Shown here piece by piece: positions 26,049 through 34,304 of a stretch of DNA of 64,000 bases. Every line of letters starts with the position of its first letter. The stretch's first letter is position 1. The stretch lies in the NCBI RefSeq assembly GCF_025562715.2, contig NZ_JAPFCC010000001.1, positions 310,001-374,000 of the forward strand, read 5' to 3'. The notes beneath the pieces are model-generated. The model ran no database searches. It was not told the DNA's origin and saw only the letters and a program-made list of their open reading frames with translations. Position numbers and translations under genes: made by a program. The stretch comes from Endozoicomonas gorgoniicola (GTDB lineage: Bacteria; Pseudomonadota; Gammaproteobacteria; Pseudomonadales; Endozoicomonadaceae).

Positions 26049-26646
26049 AACCCAACTCCTCCTTTACGGTAGAGGCAATAACTTCTTGCCCTTCCCCCTG
26101 GCAGGTGTCGGAGTGACTGGCACCGTCCGCTCCCTCCCCTGGTAAGGGGAGGGCTGGGGTGGGGTCACTCAGCCCATTCACAAAACCAAGCACCACCGCC
26201 AGAACCCCTTCAAGGTTGTGCATAATGTCCTCATTACTGAACCGCATCACTGTCAACCCAAGCTCTCTCAACTCCAGGTCTCTTCGAGTGTCGCGGTTTT
26301 TTGCTTCTGCCGTGATGAAGTGGCTCTCACCATCGAGCTCCACCACCAGCCTTTTCTCCGGGCAGTAAAAATCGACAATGTAATGCCCAATACCGTGCTG
26401 ACGGCGAAATTTAACGCCCAGCTGTTTCTGACGCACTGACCGCCAGAAACGCTGCTCAGGAGCGGTCTGGTTCTTACGCAGGCTGATACGACGCGCTTTG
26501 TACTGGGGACGGTTGAATAGCCGTACGGGTTCCTTTACCCCCTCCCGGCCTCCCCCTTGACAGGGGGAGGGGCGATCAGTGCCTGCCTGCTCCCTTGTTC
26601 CTTCCCGTGGCAAGGGGAGGGCAGAGTCAAACTGGTCATCACTCAT
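26038..26646 (-). CDS. DUF559 (Vsr-like fold) endonuclease-type protein
   Basis: The core (about residues 50-135) is a DUF559 domain of the very-short-patch-repair/PD-(D/E)xK superfamily, with LRKNQTAPEQRFWRSVR, VKFRRQHGIGHYIVDFYCP and LVVELDGESH. The Asp of IVDF and the Glu of VELDG are the expected metal ligands. Both ends of the protein are encoded by REP-like palindromes (SALPLPREG, SPCQGGGREG, PTPALPLPGEG), so they are unlikely to be functional. I choose ATG 26646 because it occupies the same place as the DUF1016 start relative to the upstream hsdM-like tail. It ends inside the start of hsdS. The role, probably in defence or repair, is inferred from context. Confidence 0.75.
   Translation of the reverse strand: MSDDQFDSALPLPREGTREQAGTDRPSPCQGGGREGVKEPVRLFNRPQYKARRISLRKNQTAPEQRFWRSVRQKQLGVKFRRQHGIGHYIVDFYCPEKRLVVELDGESHFITAEAKNRDTRRDLELRELGLTVMRFSNEDIMHNLEGVLAVVLGFVNGLSDPTPALPLPGEGADGASHSDTCQGEGQEVIASTVKEELGYGA
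26132..26153. repeat. REP-like palindrome inside the DUF559 gene (3' part)
   Basis: CCCTCCCCT and AGGGGAGGG flank a GGTA centre. It belongs to the dispersed palindromes that encode PLPGEG-type peptides when read through. Confidence 0.7.
26549..26570. repeat. REP-like palindrome inside the DUF559 gene (5' part)
   Basis: CCTCCCCC pairs with GGGGGAGG around TTGACA. A weaker relative follows at 26600-26620. These inserts lengthen the N terminus of the DUF559 protein. Confidence 0.7.
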
Positions 26647-26690
26647 ACCCAAGCTCCTTCAGATAGCCTGCGATTTCAGCTTCCAAAGCC
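26639..26690 (-). repeat. Extra copy of the hsdM 3' end before the DUF559 gene
   Basis: About 49 bp here matches 27898-27946 (the true hsdM 3' end) with about 8 differences. Both encode LEAE-x-AGYL-x-ELGYE followed by TGA, with the next gene's start ATGAGTGAT overlapping the final codons. No methyltransferase body precedes it here, so it is a detached tail that now provides ribosome site and start context for the DUF559 gene. Confidence 0.8.
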
Positions 26691-26704
26691 GTCATGCAGA
26701 GAAA

Positions 26705-26727
26705 TTGTGCAACGCTGCGTTGCACAA
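26705..26727. repeat. 23-bp palindrome, copy 1
   Basis: TTGTGCAACG and CGTTGCACAA flank a 3-bp centre. The same palindrome with one central change is inside the DUF1016 gene at 27510-27532. This copy lies just after that gene. Confidence 0.75.
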
Positions 26728-26774
26728 AATGGGCAGGCAGCAGTAAAGAAAGGTGCGACACTGCCGCACCATTG

Positions 26775-27905
26775 TTATTCATCATGGCTTGATGCCTCCA
26801 AAACGGCGGATAACTCTTGCTCCAGTTCTTCAATGGTGGGCAAGCTGGATTGCAGGTCTTCCGGCAACTGTTGGGTCATGGTCTGTTGCCAGTTAGAGAC
26901 ACCAATGGGGTTGTTGTAACCTGACAGAGCGTATTCAACCACCAGATTGTTCTTCTCTTTCACCAACAGTAAGCCGATAGTGGGCTGGTCGGTGTCGTGG
27001 CGCATCTGGTCGTCAATGACAGCCTGATACAGGTGTAGCTGGCTCACATGCTCTGGCTTAAACGCACCTATCTTCAGTTCCACCACCACATAACAGCGCA
27101 TTTTCAAATGGTAAAACAGCAGGTCGGCGTAAAAGTCCTGGTTGCCCAGCTCAAGATGTACCTGTCGTCCCACAAAGGCAAAACCCTGGCCGAGCTCCAC
27201 CAGAAACTGTTCCAGATGTTCTTGCAGACGTTTTTCCAGTTCTGCTTCCCGTTTAGGTGTATCCAGCCCTATAAAATCAAACAAGTAAGGATCTTTAAAT
27301 AATTGCACCGCCATATCCGACTGAACGGGGGGCAGGGTTTCAGGGAAGTTGTTAATGCTTTTGCCCCGTCGGCCAAACTCGTTGTTGTCGATATGGAAAA
27401 CCAGCATGTCCCGGCTCCACCCCCGTTCCAGTGCTTCCTGTGCGTACCAGAGACGGACGTTCTGCTCTTTAACCTTGTCCAGCAAAGCGCAATTGCTGCG
27501 CCATGGCAATTGTGCAACGGTGCGTTGCACAATTTCAGCATCTGGCCAGCTGGCAGCAAATTTTGTCATGTATTTCAGGTTTCTGGGGCTGAATCCAGAC
27601 AGTGCGGGCAGTTGTTTTTTCAGGTCTTGCGATAGCCGGTCAATGACCTTTGCGCCCCAGCCAGCTTGCTGTTGTTTGATCAGAATGTGTTGCCCCAGCT
27701 GCCAGTACAACAGTATTTGCTCTACATTAACTTTGTGTAGGGCTGTCACTCTCTGACCGGCGATGATATCAATCATCCGGGTCAGGAAATCGGGGTAATC
27801 TCCGGGCAGGTTACTCAGGCTCTCACCGACTGGAAAGCACACTCCATCACGTTTAGATGGCACCCGTTCTTTGCGCTTTTCGTGTTTATGATCTTTATCA
27901 CTCAT
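26775..27905 (-). CDS. DUF1016 (YhcG-type) PD-(D/E)xK nuclease
   Basis: The N-terminal domain (about 40-170) has the winged-helix pattern of DUF1016_N, with ILLYWQLGQHI, IDRLSQDLK and GFSPRNLKYM. The C-terminal domain (about 215-350) is the PD-(D/E)xK nuclease fold with FYADLLFYH and CYVVVELKIG, giving Asp, Glu and Lys ligands. Such genes are regular accessory members of type I restriction loci; their exact function is unsettled. The protein carries a palindrome-encoded segment (EIVQRTVAQLPW). Its ATG at 27905 overlaps the hsdM stop. Its presence between hsdM and hsdS looks like a later insertion, because the hsdM tail is repeated downstream of it. Confidence 0.88.
   Translation of the reverse strand: MSDKDHKHEKRKERVPSKRDGVCFPVGESLSNLPGDYPDFLTRMIDIIAGQRVTALHKVNVEQILLYWQLGQHILIKQQQAGWGAKVIDRLSQDLKKQLPALSGFSPRNLKYMTKFAASWPDAEIVQRTVAQLPWRSNCALLDKVKEQNVRLWYAQEALERGWSRDMLVFHIDNNEFGRRGKSINNFPETLPPVQSDMAVQLFKDPYLFDFIGLDTPKREAELEKRLQEHLEQFLVELGQGFAFVGRQVHLELGNQDFYADLLFYHLKMRCYVVVELKIGAFKPEHVSQLHLYQAVIDDQMRHDTDQPTIGLLLVKEKNNLVVEYALSGYNNPIGVSNWQQTMTQQLPEDLQSSLPTIEELEQELSAVLEASSHDE
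27510..27532. repeat. 23-bp palindrome, copy 2 (inside the DUF1016 gene)
   Basis: TTGTGCAACGGTGCGTTGCA followed by CAA; it differs from copy 1 at 26705-26727 only at one central base. It encodes the IVQRTVAQ part of the DUF1016 protein. Confidence 0.75.
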
Positions 27906-29427
27906 ACCCCAACTCCTCCAGATAACCCGCCATTTCCGCTTCCAGATTAGTCAGCTCATTTTGCAGCGCCAACCGTTCACTCCGCACCGCCATCAGATCA
28001 ATCTCTTCTTCTTCCTCAAAGGTATCCACATAGCGGGGAATATTCAGGTTGTAATCGTTCTCCTGAATTTCTTCCAGAGTGGCAAGGTAGGCGTATTTGT
28101 CCACCGTCTTGCGATCCTGATAGGTATCAACAATCTTCTGAATATTGTCAGTAGTGAGCAGGTTCTGGTTTTTACCCGACTGGAACTCACGGGAAGCATC
28201 AATAAACAGTACTTTGTCGTCAGTTTTTTGCTTTTTGAAGATCAGAATCGCCGCAGGAATCCCTGTACCAAAGAACAGTTTTTCTGGCAGGCCAATAACG
28301 GTATCGAGCAGGTTTTCATCAATCAGCTGTTTACGGATTTTGCCTTCGCTGGATGCCCGGAACAGCACACCGTGAGGCACAACCACGCCCATACGTCCCC
28401 CTTGCTTTGATGAAGAGCCAGGTTTCAGGGTTTCAATCATATGGGAGATAAAGGCGTAATCCCCCTTGGTTTTGGGCGGAATACCACGACGGAAACGGGC
28501 AAACGTGTCATTGCCTGCATCTTCATGTCCCCACTTATCCAGTGAAAACGGAGGATTTGCTGTCACCACATCAAAGTGCAGCAAGCCACCATTACTGTCT
28601 TGCAGCTTAGGGTTGCGAATAGTGTCGCCCCACTCAATACGGTGGTTATCTTCGCCGTGCAGGAACATATTCATTTTTGCCAGCGACCATGTAGAGCCAA
28701 TAGCTTCCTGACCAAACAAGGCGTACTTTTTAGAACCGTTATAGTTCTTCTGCACCTGCTTGCCACACTTCATAAGCAGAGAGCCAGAACCACAGGCCGG
28801 ATCACAAATCTGGTCGCCTTCTTCAGGTTCCAGCAGAATAGAGAGCAGGTCGGACACTTCAGGCGGGGTATAGAATTCACCCGCAGACTTACCACTACCC
28901 GCAGCAAAGTGCTTGATCAGGTATTCATAAGCATTACCAATCACATCCAGAGAACCAACACGGCTTGGGCGCAAGTTCAGGGTTTCTTTACCGAAATCTT
29001 CCAGCAGGTGGCGCAGAATATCGTTCTTCTGCTTTTCATCACCCAGCTTGTCGGTATTGAAGCTGATGTCCTGAAACACATTTTTCAGCTTGGTTCCGTT
29101 GGCTTCTTCAATAGCATGCAGGGCTTGGTCAATACGGCTACCGTTACCCGCTTCATGGCGGTGTTCGTATAAATCCCAGAAGGTAGAACCTGTCGGAATT
29201 TTAAAGGACTGGCTCGCCATCATCGCTTCGATCATGGCAGGATTGTCACCAAACTGCTTGCTGAGTTCGTCTACTTTATCCTGATGCACATCGGAGATGT
29301 ATTTCAGGAACAGCATGGTGAGGATAAAGTCTTTGTAAATCGACGGATCGACGGTTCCACGGAAGGTATCGCATGCTTTCCAGACGGTATTGTTGATCTC
29401 TTGCTGATCGATGGGCGAATTTGGCAT
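27898..29427 (-). CDS. hsdM: Type I restriction-modification DNA methyltransferase
   Basis: A 509-aa HsdM. An N-terminal helical domain (about 10-140) is followed by the SAM-binding motif DPACGSGSLL (about 207-216) and the catalytic ANPPFSLDKWG motif (about 287-297) of N6-adenine methyltransferases. The C-terminal helix ends LEAEMAGYLEELGYE. With HsdS it methylates adenine at the specific site, protecting host DNA. This first gene of the island operon looks intact, so modification may persist although hsdR is truncated. The start ATG 29427 is followed by a typical MPNSPIDQQEINNTVWKACD sequence. Confidence 0.95.
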   Translation of the reverse strand: MPNSPIDQQEINNTVWKACDTFRGTVDPSIYKDFILTMLFLKYISDVHQDKVDELSKQFGDNPAMIEAMMASQSFKIPTGSTFWDLYEHRHEAGNGSRIDQALHAIEEANGTKLKNVFQDISFNTDKLGDEKQKNDILRHLLEDFGKETLNLRPSRVGSLDVIGNAYEYLIKHFAAGSGKSAGEFYTPPEVSDLLSILLEPEEGDQICDPACGSGSLLMKCGKQVQKNYNGSKKYALFGQEAIGSTWSLAKMNMFLHGEDNHRIEWGDTIRNPKLQDSNGGLLHFDVVTANPPFSLDKWGHEDAGNDTFARFRRGIPPKTKGDYAFISHMIETLKPGSSSKQGGRMGVVVPHGVLFRASSEGKIRKQLIDENLLDTVIGLPEKLFFGTGIPAAILIFKKQKTDDKVLFIDASREFQSGKNQNLLTTDNIQKIVDTYQDRKTVDKYAYLATLEEIQENDYNLNIPRYVDTFEEEEEIDLMAVRSERLALQNELTNLEAEMAGYLEELGYE

Positions 29428-29439
29428 AAGTGTTCTCGG

Positions 29440-29625
29440 TTAATGCTCTGAAGAGTGTGAGATTAAATCGTTGGCAATAGCGTTAAGCTGCTGTTGTCGG
29501 TTAGTCATGAGCTTCTGTAGCAGTGCGTTCTCTCTGACGCTGGCAGCATAGAGTTTGGCGATACAATTTTGTGTCTCTATATCTGGCAGTGCTATGGGAG
29601 CAGCCGCCTGATAGGAATCCTCCAC
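29440..29625 (-). pseudogene. HsdS-like C-terminal fragment
   Basis: About 60 codons read PDIETQNCIAKLYAASVREN and LMTNRQQQLNAIANDLI, like the last spacer helix of small HsdS-type proteins (a 'P-x-x-E-T-Q-x-x-IA' motif followed by a long helix). The DNA-recognition part is missing, and the apparent start GTG at 29625 lies in an IS605-like hairpin. It is probably the tail of a second S-type gene cut off by an insertion. It sits 13 bp upstream of hsdM in the same direction. Confidence 0.5.
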
Positions 29626-29650
29626 CGACTCAGGTGGGGGAGGATGTCAA
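29616..29650. repeat. IS200/IS605-like terminal hairpin remnant
   Basis: TCCACC and GGTGGG pair around GACTCA, and the stem runs into GGGAGGATGTCAA, as at 7102-7135. It marks the truncation point of the HsdS-like fragment. No transposase is nearby. Confidence 0.35.
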
Positions 29651-29675
29651 ATTTTCACCATATAAGACATATTTA

Positions 29676-29759
29676 CAGTTTATGCGTCAACCGAAATCCG
29701 GACATGCAGTGTAGGATATACACGACGTAATATGATCATTCGTCATGCCCATTGCCTGC
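29676..29759. repeat. Right copy of the tag 3'-end direct repeat (island boundary)
   Basis: This is the genuine 3' end of tag plus about 10 bp, matched by 21223-21304 in the same orientation 8.45 kb away. The pair brackets hsdM, DUF1016, DUF559, hsdS, ptuAB and hsdR, as attachment sites do when an island integrates into the end of a gene. Confidence 0.9.
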
Positions 29760-30280
29760 ATGTAGGCGTAACAAATAGTACTGCCGACGTATTTGAAGCC
29801 ACGCTTTTTCAGGTCTTTGCTCATGGCCTCTGACTCAGGGGTTGTTACGGGGACTTCGTCCATGGTTTTCCAGTGGTTGATGATGGGCTGGTGGTTGACG
29901 AACTGCCAGATGTAGGTGTCGAAACTACCGAACTCTTTCTGTACTTTGATGAATGATCTGGCGTTGGTAATGGCGCTATTTATTTTTAAACGATTACGGA
30001 TAATGCCTTCATCGTTTAAAAGTCGTTCTATGTCGGTTTCGTCAAACCGAGCGACTTTCTGCACATCGAAACCAGCCAGTGCGTTTCGGTAACCTTCGCG
30101 TTTCTTGAGAATGGTCAGCCAGTTCAGTCCTGCCTGTGCGCCTTCAAGAATCAGAAATTCAAACAGGGTCTGGTCATCATGGCAGGGAACCCCCCACTCT
30201 TCATCATGATAACGAATATAAAGCTCATCGCCTGTACACCAGTGGCATCGCTGCTCCTGGCTGACGAGTTGTTGTGTCAT
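29687..30280 (-). CDS. tag: DNA-3-methyladenine glycosylase I
   Basis: Tag removes 3-methyladenine from alkylated DNA in base excision repair. The 197-aa protein has the N-terminal zinc ligands C12 and H25 (RCHWC, YHDEEWG), the helix-hairpin-helix region around EGAQAGLNWLTILKKREGYR, and the C-terminal zinc ligands H183 and C187 (NDHITSC), as in E. coli Tag. Full length and apparently functional. Its last 22 codons recur at the far side of the adjacent defence island. It is transcribed toward the island, with its own upstream region at 30281-30400. Confidence 0.93.
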   Translation of the reverse strand: MTQQLVSQEQRCHWCTGDELYIRYHDEEWGVPCHDDQTLFEFLILEGAQAGLNWLTILKKREGYRNALAGFDVQKVARFDETDIERLLNDEGIIRNRLKINSAITNARSFIKVQKEFGSFDTYIWQFVNHQPIINHWKTMDEVPVTTPESEAMSKDLKKRGFKYVGSTICYAYMQAMGMTNDHITSCISYTACPDFG

Positions 30281-30572
30281 CGTGTAGTCCTTTGTGGAAA
30301 GTTATGCCTCGATGGAGCTGGCAGCCTGTAAAATCTCGTTCACAAACATTGTCAGTAATTTTGGCTGATACTTTCAAATATTGGCCGCACAAAATGAGAC
30401 ACTGCCTGAAGCTTGATTCAACTAATACAAATCCTCCTTCCCGCTAAATACATCACTTTGAGTCAGTCAGGCATTGAATCAATGCTTGCTGAATATTGCC
30501 GATAGCACACAGGAAAAACCGGGCAGACCGAATGGCTGGATAAGCGAAAACAGTGAGAGGGATACTCTGGCA
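30281..30572. other. Intergenic region before the giant gene
   Basis: About 290 bp between divergent tag and the 30573 gene. An AT-rich part at 30360-30450 could hold promoters. Nothing else recognised; the in-frame TTG at 30474 extends the giant gene but I regard it as leader. Confidence 0.5.
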
Positions 30573-33500
30573 ATGTTTAATGGCATTGAACCTCAGTCAA
30601 CAGGGAAAAGCACTTCAACGAAACTCTCCGGGCCAGTTGACCAGGGCGCTTCGGAAACAGGCAGAACGTCAGACTTCAGGGATGTCAGTGTTGTCCCTCC
30701 GACCGATTTTTCGAACAGTGGAGCCAGCCCTTACCAAAGTCCGGCACGCCAGCTTAAGCGCCGAAGGATAAGGCCGGTTCATGTAAAAGGTGACACAATC
30801 GGTTCCGGTTCGATATTGTGGCAGCCTGCCCCCCGCCAGACGCCACACCCCGCGACCCGACCTCTGTCTAAAGCGCAATGTGCTGGTTTGCCCAGGCGCA
30901 GGTTTATTGATCGGTTTATGGCGCTTGCTGTCTGCATGGTACTGGATATGAGCTCGGTAAGGCAGAAGTTTGTGTCATACTCCTCGGCGACCGTTCATCT
31001 CATAAAAGATCAGTTACAAAATCTGCAACAGTTACTTAAGCTGGGCAAATCTCTGAGTGGTGATGAGCGGGCAGCTTCCAGGAAACTGGTCAAAAGTCTG
31101 CGCAGAAACGTTAAGCAAGCTAAAAAGGCAGAACTGGATGAGGCTCATAATTACATTCAGCTGGTCAAGGCGCTCAAGAAAATCAACCGTGGAGAAATCA
31201 GCAGTCACAAGGTTCATTTAGCCGGTATTGAGTTGGCGGGTGGCAAAGCGAGCCTTGAAAATATCGATATGACGGTAACGGGCGTTGATGTGGTCAGCAG
31301 CGCAAGTGGTGAGCTGGTTCCAAGGCTAAAGGCTGACGTGAAGGCCACGCTGGTTGTTTCGGTTCCCGGAAAACCTCCGATTCGTGTCAGTGTTGACATT
31401 GAGGATGCCGAGCTGACCCTGGAAGGGCGGGTAATGCCTTTTGTTAATTCCTATATTCAGGGCAATGCAATTAAGAACCTGTTTAAAAACATCCGGCACC
31501 TGCGGGAGAACAAGAAAGCGAAGTTTCAGCTAAGCCACCTGGGGTTATCAGCAGCGAAGGTGTCGGCAAGGCTGGAGGACATTGATCCGGGCGCCGTCAG
31601 TCGTATCGCTGCTCGATCTGTTTATGGTAATCGTCGCCTGATTGAACGGCTGATGGCCGATCTGAAAATGCCTGTCGATTTTCGGGTTGATGAACTGGAG
31701 CTGTTTGACCATGACCAGAAGCATCCCATGTTAAAGGTTGAAGACCTCTGTGGACAGATGAAATGCCGTCAGGCTCATGAAGTGCAGGATGGCGAAAAGG
31801 AAACCAGGGGTTTCAGTCTGCAGACAGGCAACCTGTACTGTGATACTGAACAGGCTTCTGATCTTGCCAGTCGTACCCTGAAGAAAATGATACAGGTTCC
31901 GATGGCGGTGATGCCCGGGGACGCACCGGTCACTTCAACCGCTTCCGGTGTTTTGAGCAAGCATTCAGAGCGTTTCAGGGCAAACATCGCTCGCGCTGAA
32001 ATAGATTTTAATATGGACTGTATTCACGAACAGCGCTCTTGCAAGACTCTGGGGCAGGAGCAGCTGGATATATGGGCGGACCAGCTGGAAGCGTTTAATG
32101 AAGGCGCAACCTATCTGGATCTTGGTGCCGGAGAAGTACATGTAAATATTGAAAGAAAGGGAAGCGACCGTTCGGTAACGACCAGACTTAACGACTTTAT
32201 GATGGATGTCGATCTGCGTGAGGAATTACCGGACAAAGAGCTGAAACTGGACCTCCATGGTCGTGTACAGGGGCTTGATGCAGAACTCTCAGTCATCAAA
32301 AAAGACGGTGAAACCCATTACCACGGTGAACTGGGGCAGGTTGATATAAAGACAACGCCGGAAACCATGATGATCGCCAAAGGTCCGCTGGAAGTCTCTC
32401 TGCCTGGCAGTGGCCGTTTATCCTTTGATTCCGTTGTCGTGGACAGTCAGGCTCAGGAAGAGGGTCGTGGCAATCATGTCAGAATGGATGGTATCAAAGG
32501 CAAAGGCTCTGGCGATATTCGGGTAAAAAGTCCGGGCAATGAGTGGCGGGTGCCAGTGCGTGGTTCAGGGAGTGTTGAAGCTTTGGATCTGGCTGTGCAG
32601 CAAAATGCAGGTGGTGTTCAGGATGTGCCTGAAACCCTGGCTTATGCTCAGTTGCAGTCACTTAAATTAAATGACCTTGGAATAGCGGGTGTCAGGCTAG
32701 GTGAGGTAGAGGCTGACCTGGATGAACAAGGCAGTGGGATGATCCGGTTAAACCGGGTTGAGCTGGATGGCAGTGAGTTGTTGAAAAATATTGAACTATT
32801 GCCGGAGGCGTATCGGCAATGGATTACCCCGGCACTGGTTGAAGGGCGAATTTTCCGTTGTGATATCTCCCTCAAGGTCATGAATGGCGAAATTCTCAGC
32901 GACCAGTCGCAGGTATCCGGACTGGATATCGAGCATACTCAGGAAGCCGGAAAAACCATGACGGGGCAGGCAGCAGGCTACCTGCTGGGGATGTTCCAGG
33001 GGCTGGTTAATCGTCTGGATGTATCGGCTATCAATGTTCATGAGGGGCGGCTGTGGCTGGAACTGAACGTAAAAGGCTGGCATTTGCCGGTACCGCTTTT
33101 CAAGGTTGGCTCAGAGCATATGAATGAAAAAGGCGGGGTGTCGGTAGCCGGGCTGTTGCACGAAAACACCGGTGTGCAACTGATGGGAATGAACAACAAC
33201 TATCGGGAGCTGCTGCATAGCGTCAATAATCGTGTCAGCACCGGAAAAAAAGACAGCCTGCGAGTACTGGAGGAAACCTGCAGGATGGCCCCGAAGCAGG
33301 AGGCCGTCAGTATTCTTCAGCGGGTTGATATGAACAGTATTCTGGAACAGGCGAGGGCAGGAAATCCAGAGGCTGTGGCTGACCTGCCAGTGTTTTACCG
33401 TTTGTTCCTTCAGTATCCGGAAACGGTTAACAGAGCCTTGCAGGTCAGGGAGTTTATCCAGTCGCCAGCAGAAAGTCTGGATACCTTCAGGGCTGAACCT

Positions 33501-34277
33501 TATGCCCGACAGGTTGACCCTGTCCTTTTATTCCAGAACCTGCAACGTGAAGGCGAACCGGAAAAGGCTCTGACAGTAATGGAACAGGCTCTGGAGCAGG
33601 CACCCTATAACCCCCGACTGAACTATTTTGCCGCCGTTCTCCTGAACGATCAGATGGACATTCCTTTAGAGAACTCGTCACCAGATAGCTCTCCATCAGA
33701 AAGCCAGCCATTGAAGGAAGGTGATGAAAAGCGGCTTCGCGTGCAGCAGGCAAGGGTTGCCAGCCTGTTAGCCAGGGCATCCAGAGGTGGATACACCCGA
33801 GCCAGTCAGCGGTTGAATGAGAAGGCTCAGGCCAACGATCCTTATGCCATTCTGGCACAGTGTGGTGATACCCTGACCCGGACAACAGACATATATGAAT
33901 TCTATACAGCGGTGGCAAAACTGGAGCGCCTTGCGACGAATGCGCAAAGTGATATCAGGGATTGTGCAGGACAGATACTGGTGAGCAGGGCGCAGAATGC
34001 TGACTGCATGTTCCTGAACCCGGATCCGAAGCGGGTCAGTGAGCTGGATAAACAGCAACAGCTAATCGTTGAAGGCAGGGAAAGCGAACTGAGCAAGGAG
34101 GATGCCTACCGCTGGGGTTTACGTTTACTTTATGGTGTGGAAGGAGTGGGTGTGAACCCGGAGCTGGCCATGTATATCCTGGACCTCAGTCAGCAAAGTG
34201 GCGTTGAGTCGGCATCTGTTCATCAGCAGGTGTGCAACAGGGTACATCACTCTAATCCGGCAGCCGCTGCTGCCTGA
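30573..34277 (+). CDS. Giant beta-rich protein of unknown function, 1234 aa
   Basis: I prefer ATG 30573 (GAGAGGG about 13 bp upstream; product begins MFNGIEPQSTGKSTSTKLSG) over the TTG at 30474. The N-terminal 100 residues are Ser/Thr/Pro/Arg-rich. A short hydrophobic stretch lies near 115-130, then a coiled helix (about 135-200). A long region (about 200-860) of alternating strands follows with repeated patterns such as LHLAGIELAGGKASLENIDM and VDLREELPDKELKLDLHGRV, reminiscent of AsmA-type lipid-transfer grooves. The last 300 residues are helical and may contain Sel1/TPR-like repeats. These are structural guesses. There is no Sec signal. It stands alone, and the Ser-rich start is compatible with a translocated protein. 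Confidence 0.72.
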   Translation: MFNGIEPQSTGKSTSTKLSGPVDQGASETGRTSDFRDVSVVPPTDFSNSGASPYQSPARQLKRRRIRPVHVKGDTIGSGSILWQPAPRQTPHPATRPLSKAQCAGLPRRRFIDRFMALAVCMVLDMSSVRQKFVSYSSATVHLIKDQLQNLQQLLKLGKSLSGDERAASRKLVKSLRRNVKQAKKAELDEAHNYIQLVKALKKINRGEISSHKVHLAGIELAGGKASLENIDMTVTGVDVVSSASGELVPRLKADVKATLVVSVPGKPPIRVSVDIEDAELTLEGRVMPFVNSYIQGNAIKNLFKNIRHLRENKKAKFQLSHLGLSAAKVSARLEDIDPGAVSRIAARSVYGNRRLIERLMADLKMPVDFRVDELELFDHDQKHPMLKVEDLCGQMKCRQAHEVQDGEKETRGFSLQTGNLYCDTEQASDLASRTLKKMIQVPMAVMPGDAPVTSTASGVLSKHSERFRANIARAEIDFNMDCIHEQRSCKTLGQEQLDIWADQLEAFNEGATYLDLGAGEVHVNIERKGSDRSVTTRLNDFMMDVDLREELPDKELKLDLHGRVQGLDAELSVIKKDGETHYHGELGQVDIKTTPETMMIAKGPLEVSLPGSGRLSFDSVVVDSQAQEEGRGNHVRMDGIKGKGSGDIRVKSPGNEWRVPVRGSGSVEALDLAVQQNAGGVQDVPETLAYAQLQSLKLNDLGIAGVRLGEVEADLDEQGSGMIRLNRVELDGSELLKNIELLPEAYRQWITPALVEGRIFRCDISLKVMNGEILSDQSQVSGLDIEHTQEAGKTMTGQAAGYLLGMFQGLVNRLDVSAINVHEGRLWLELNVKGWHLPVPLFKVGSEHMNEKGGVSVAGLLHENTGVQLMGMNNNYRELLHSVNNRVSTGKKDSLRVLEETCRMAPKQEAVSILQRVDMNSILEQARAGNPEAVADLPVFYRLFLQYPETVNRALQVREFIQSPAESLDTFRAEPYARQVDPVLLFQNLQREGEPEKALTVMEQALEQAPYNPRLNYFAAVLLNDQMDIPLENSSPDSSPSESQPLKEGDEKRLRVQQARVASLLARASRGGYTRASQRLNEKAQANDPYAILAQCGDTLTRTTDIYEFYTAVAKLERLATNAQSDIRDCAGQILVSRAQNADCMFLNPDPKRVSELDKQQQLIVEGRESELSKEDAYRWGLRLLYGVEGVGVNPELAMYILDLSQQSGVESASVHQQVCNRVHHSNPAAAAA

Positions 34278-34304
34278 TGGCTCCCAGCCTCAGCTACCTG
34301 TGAA

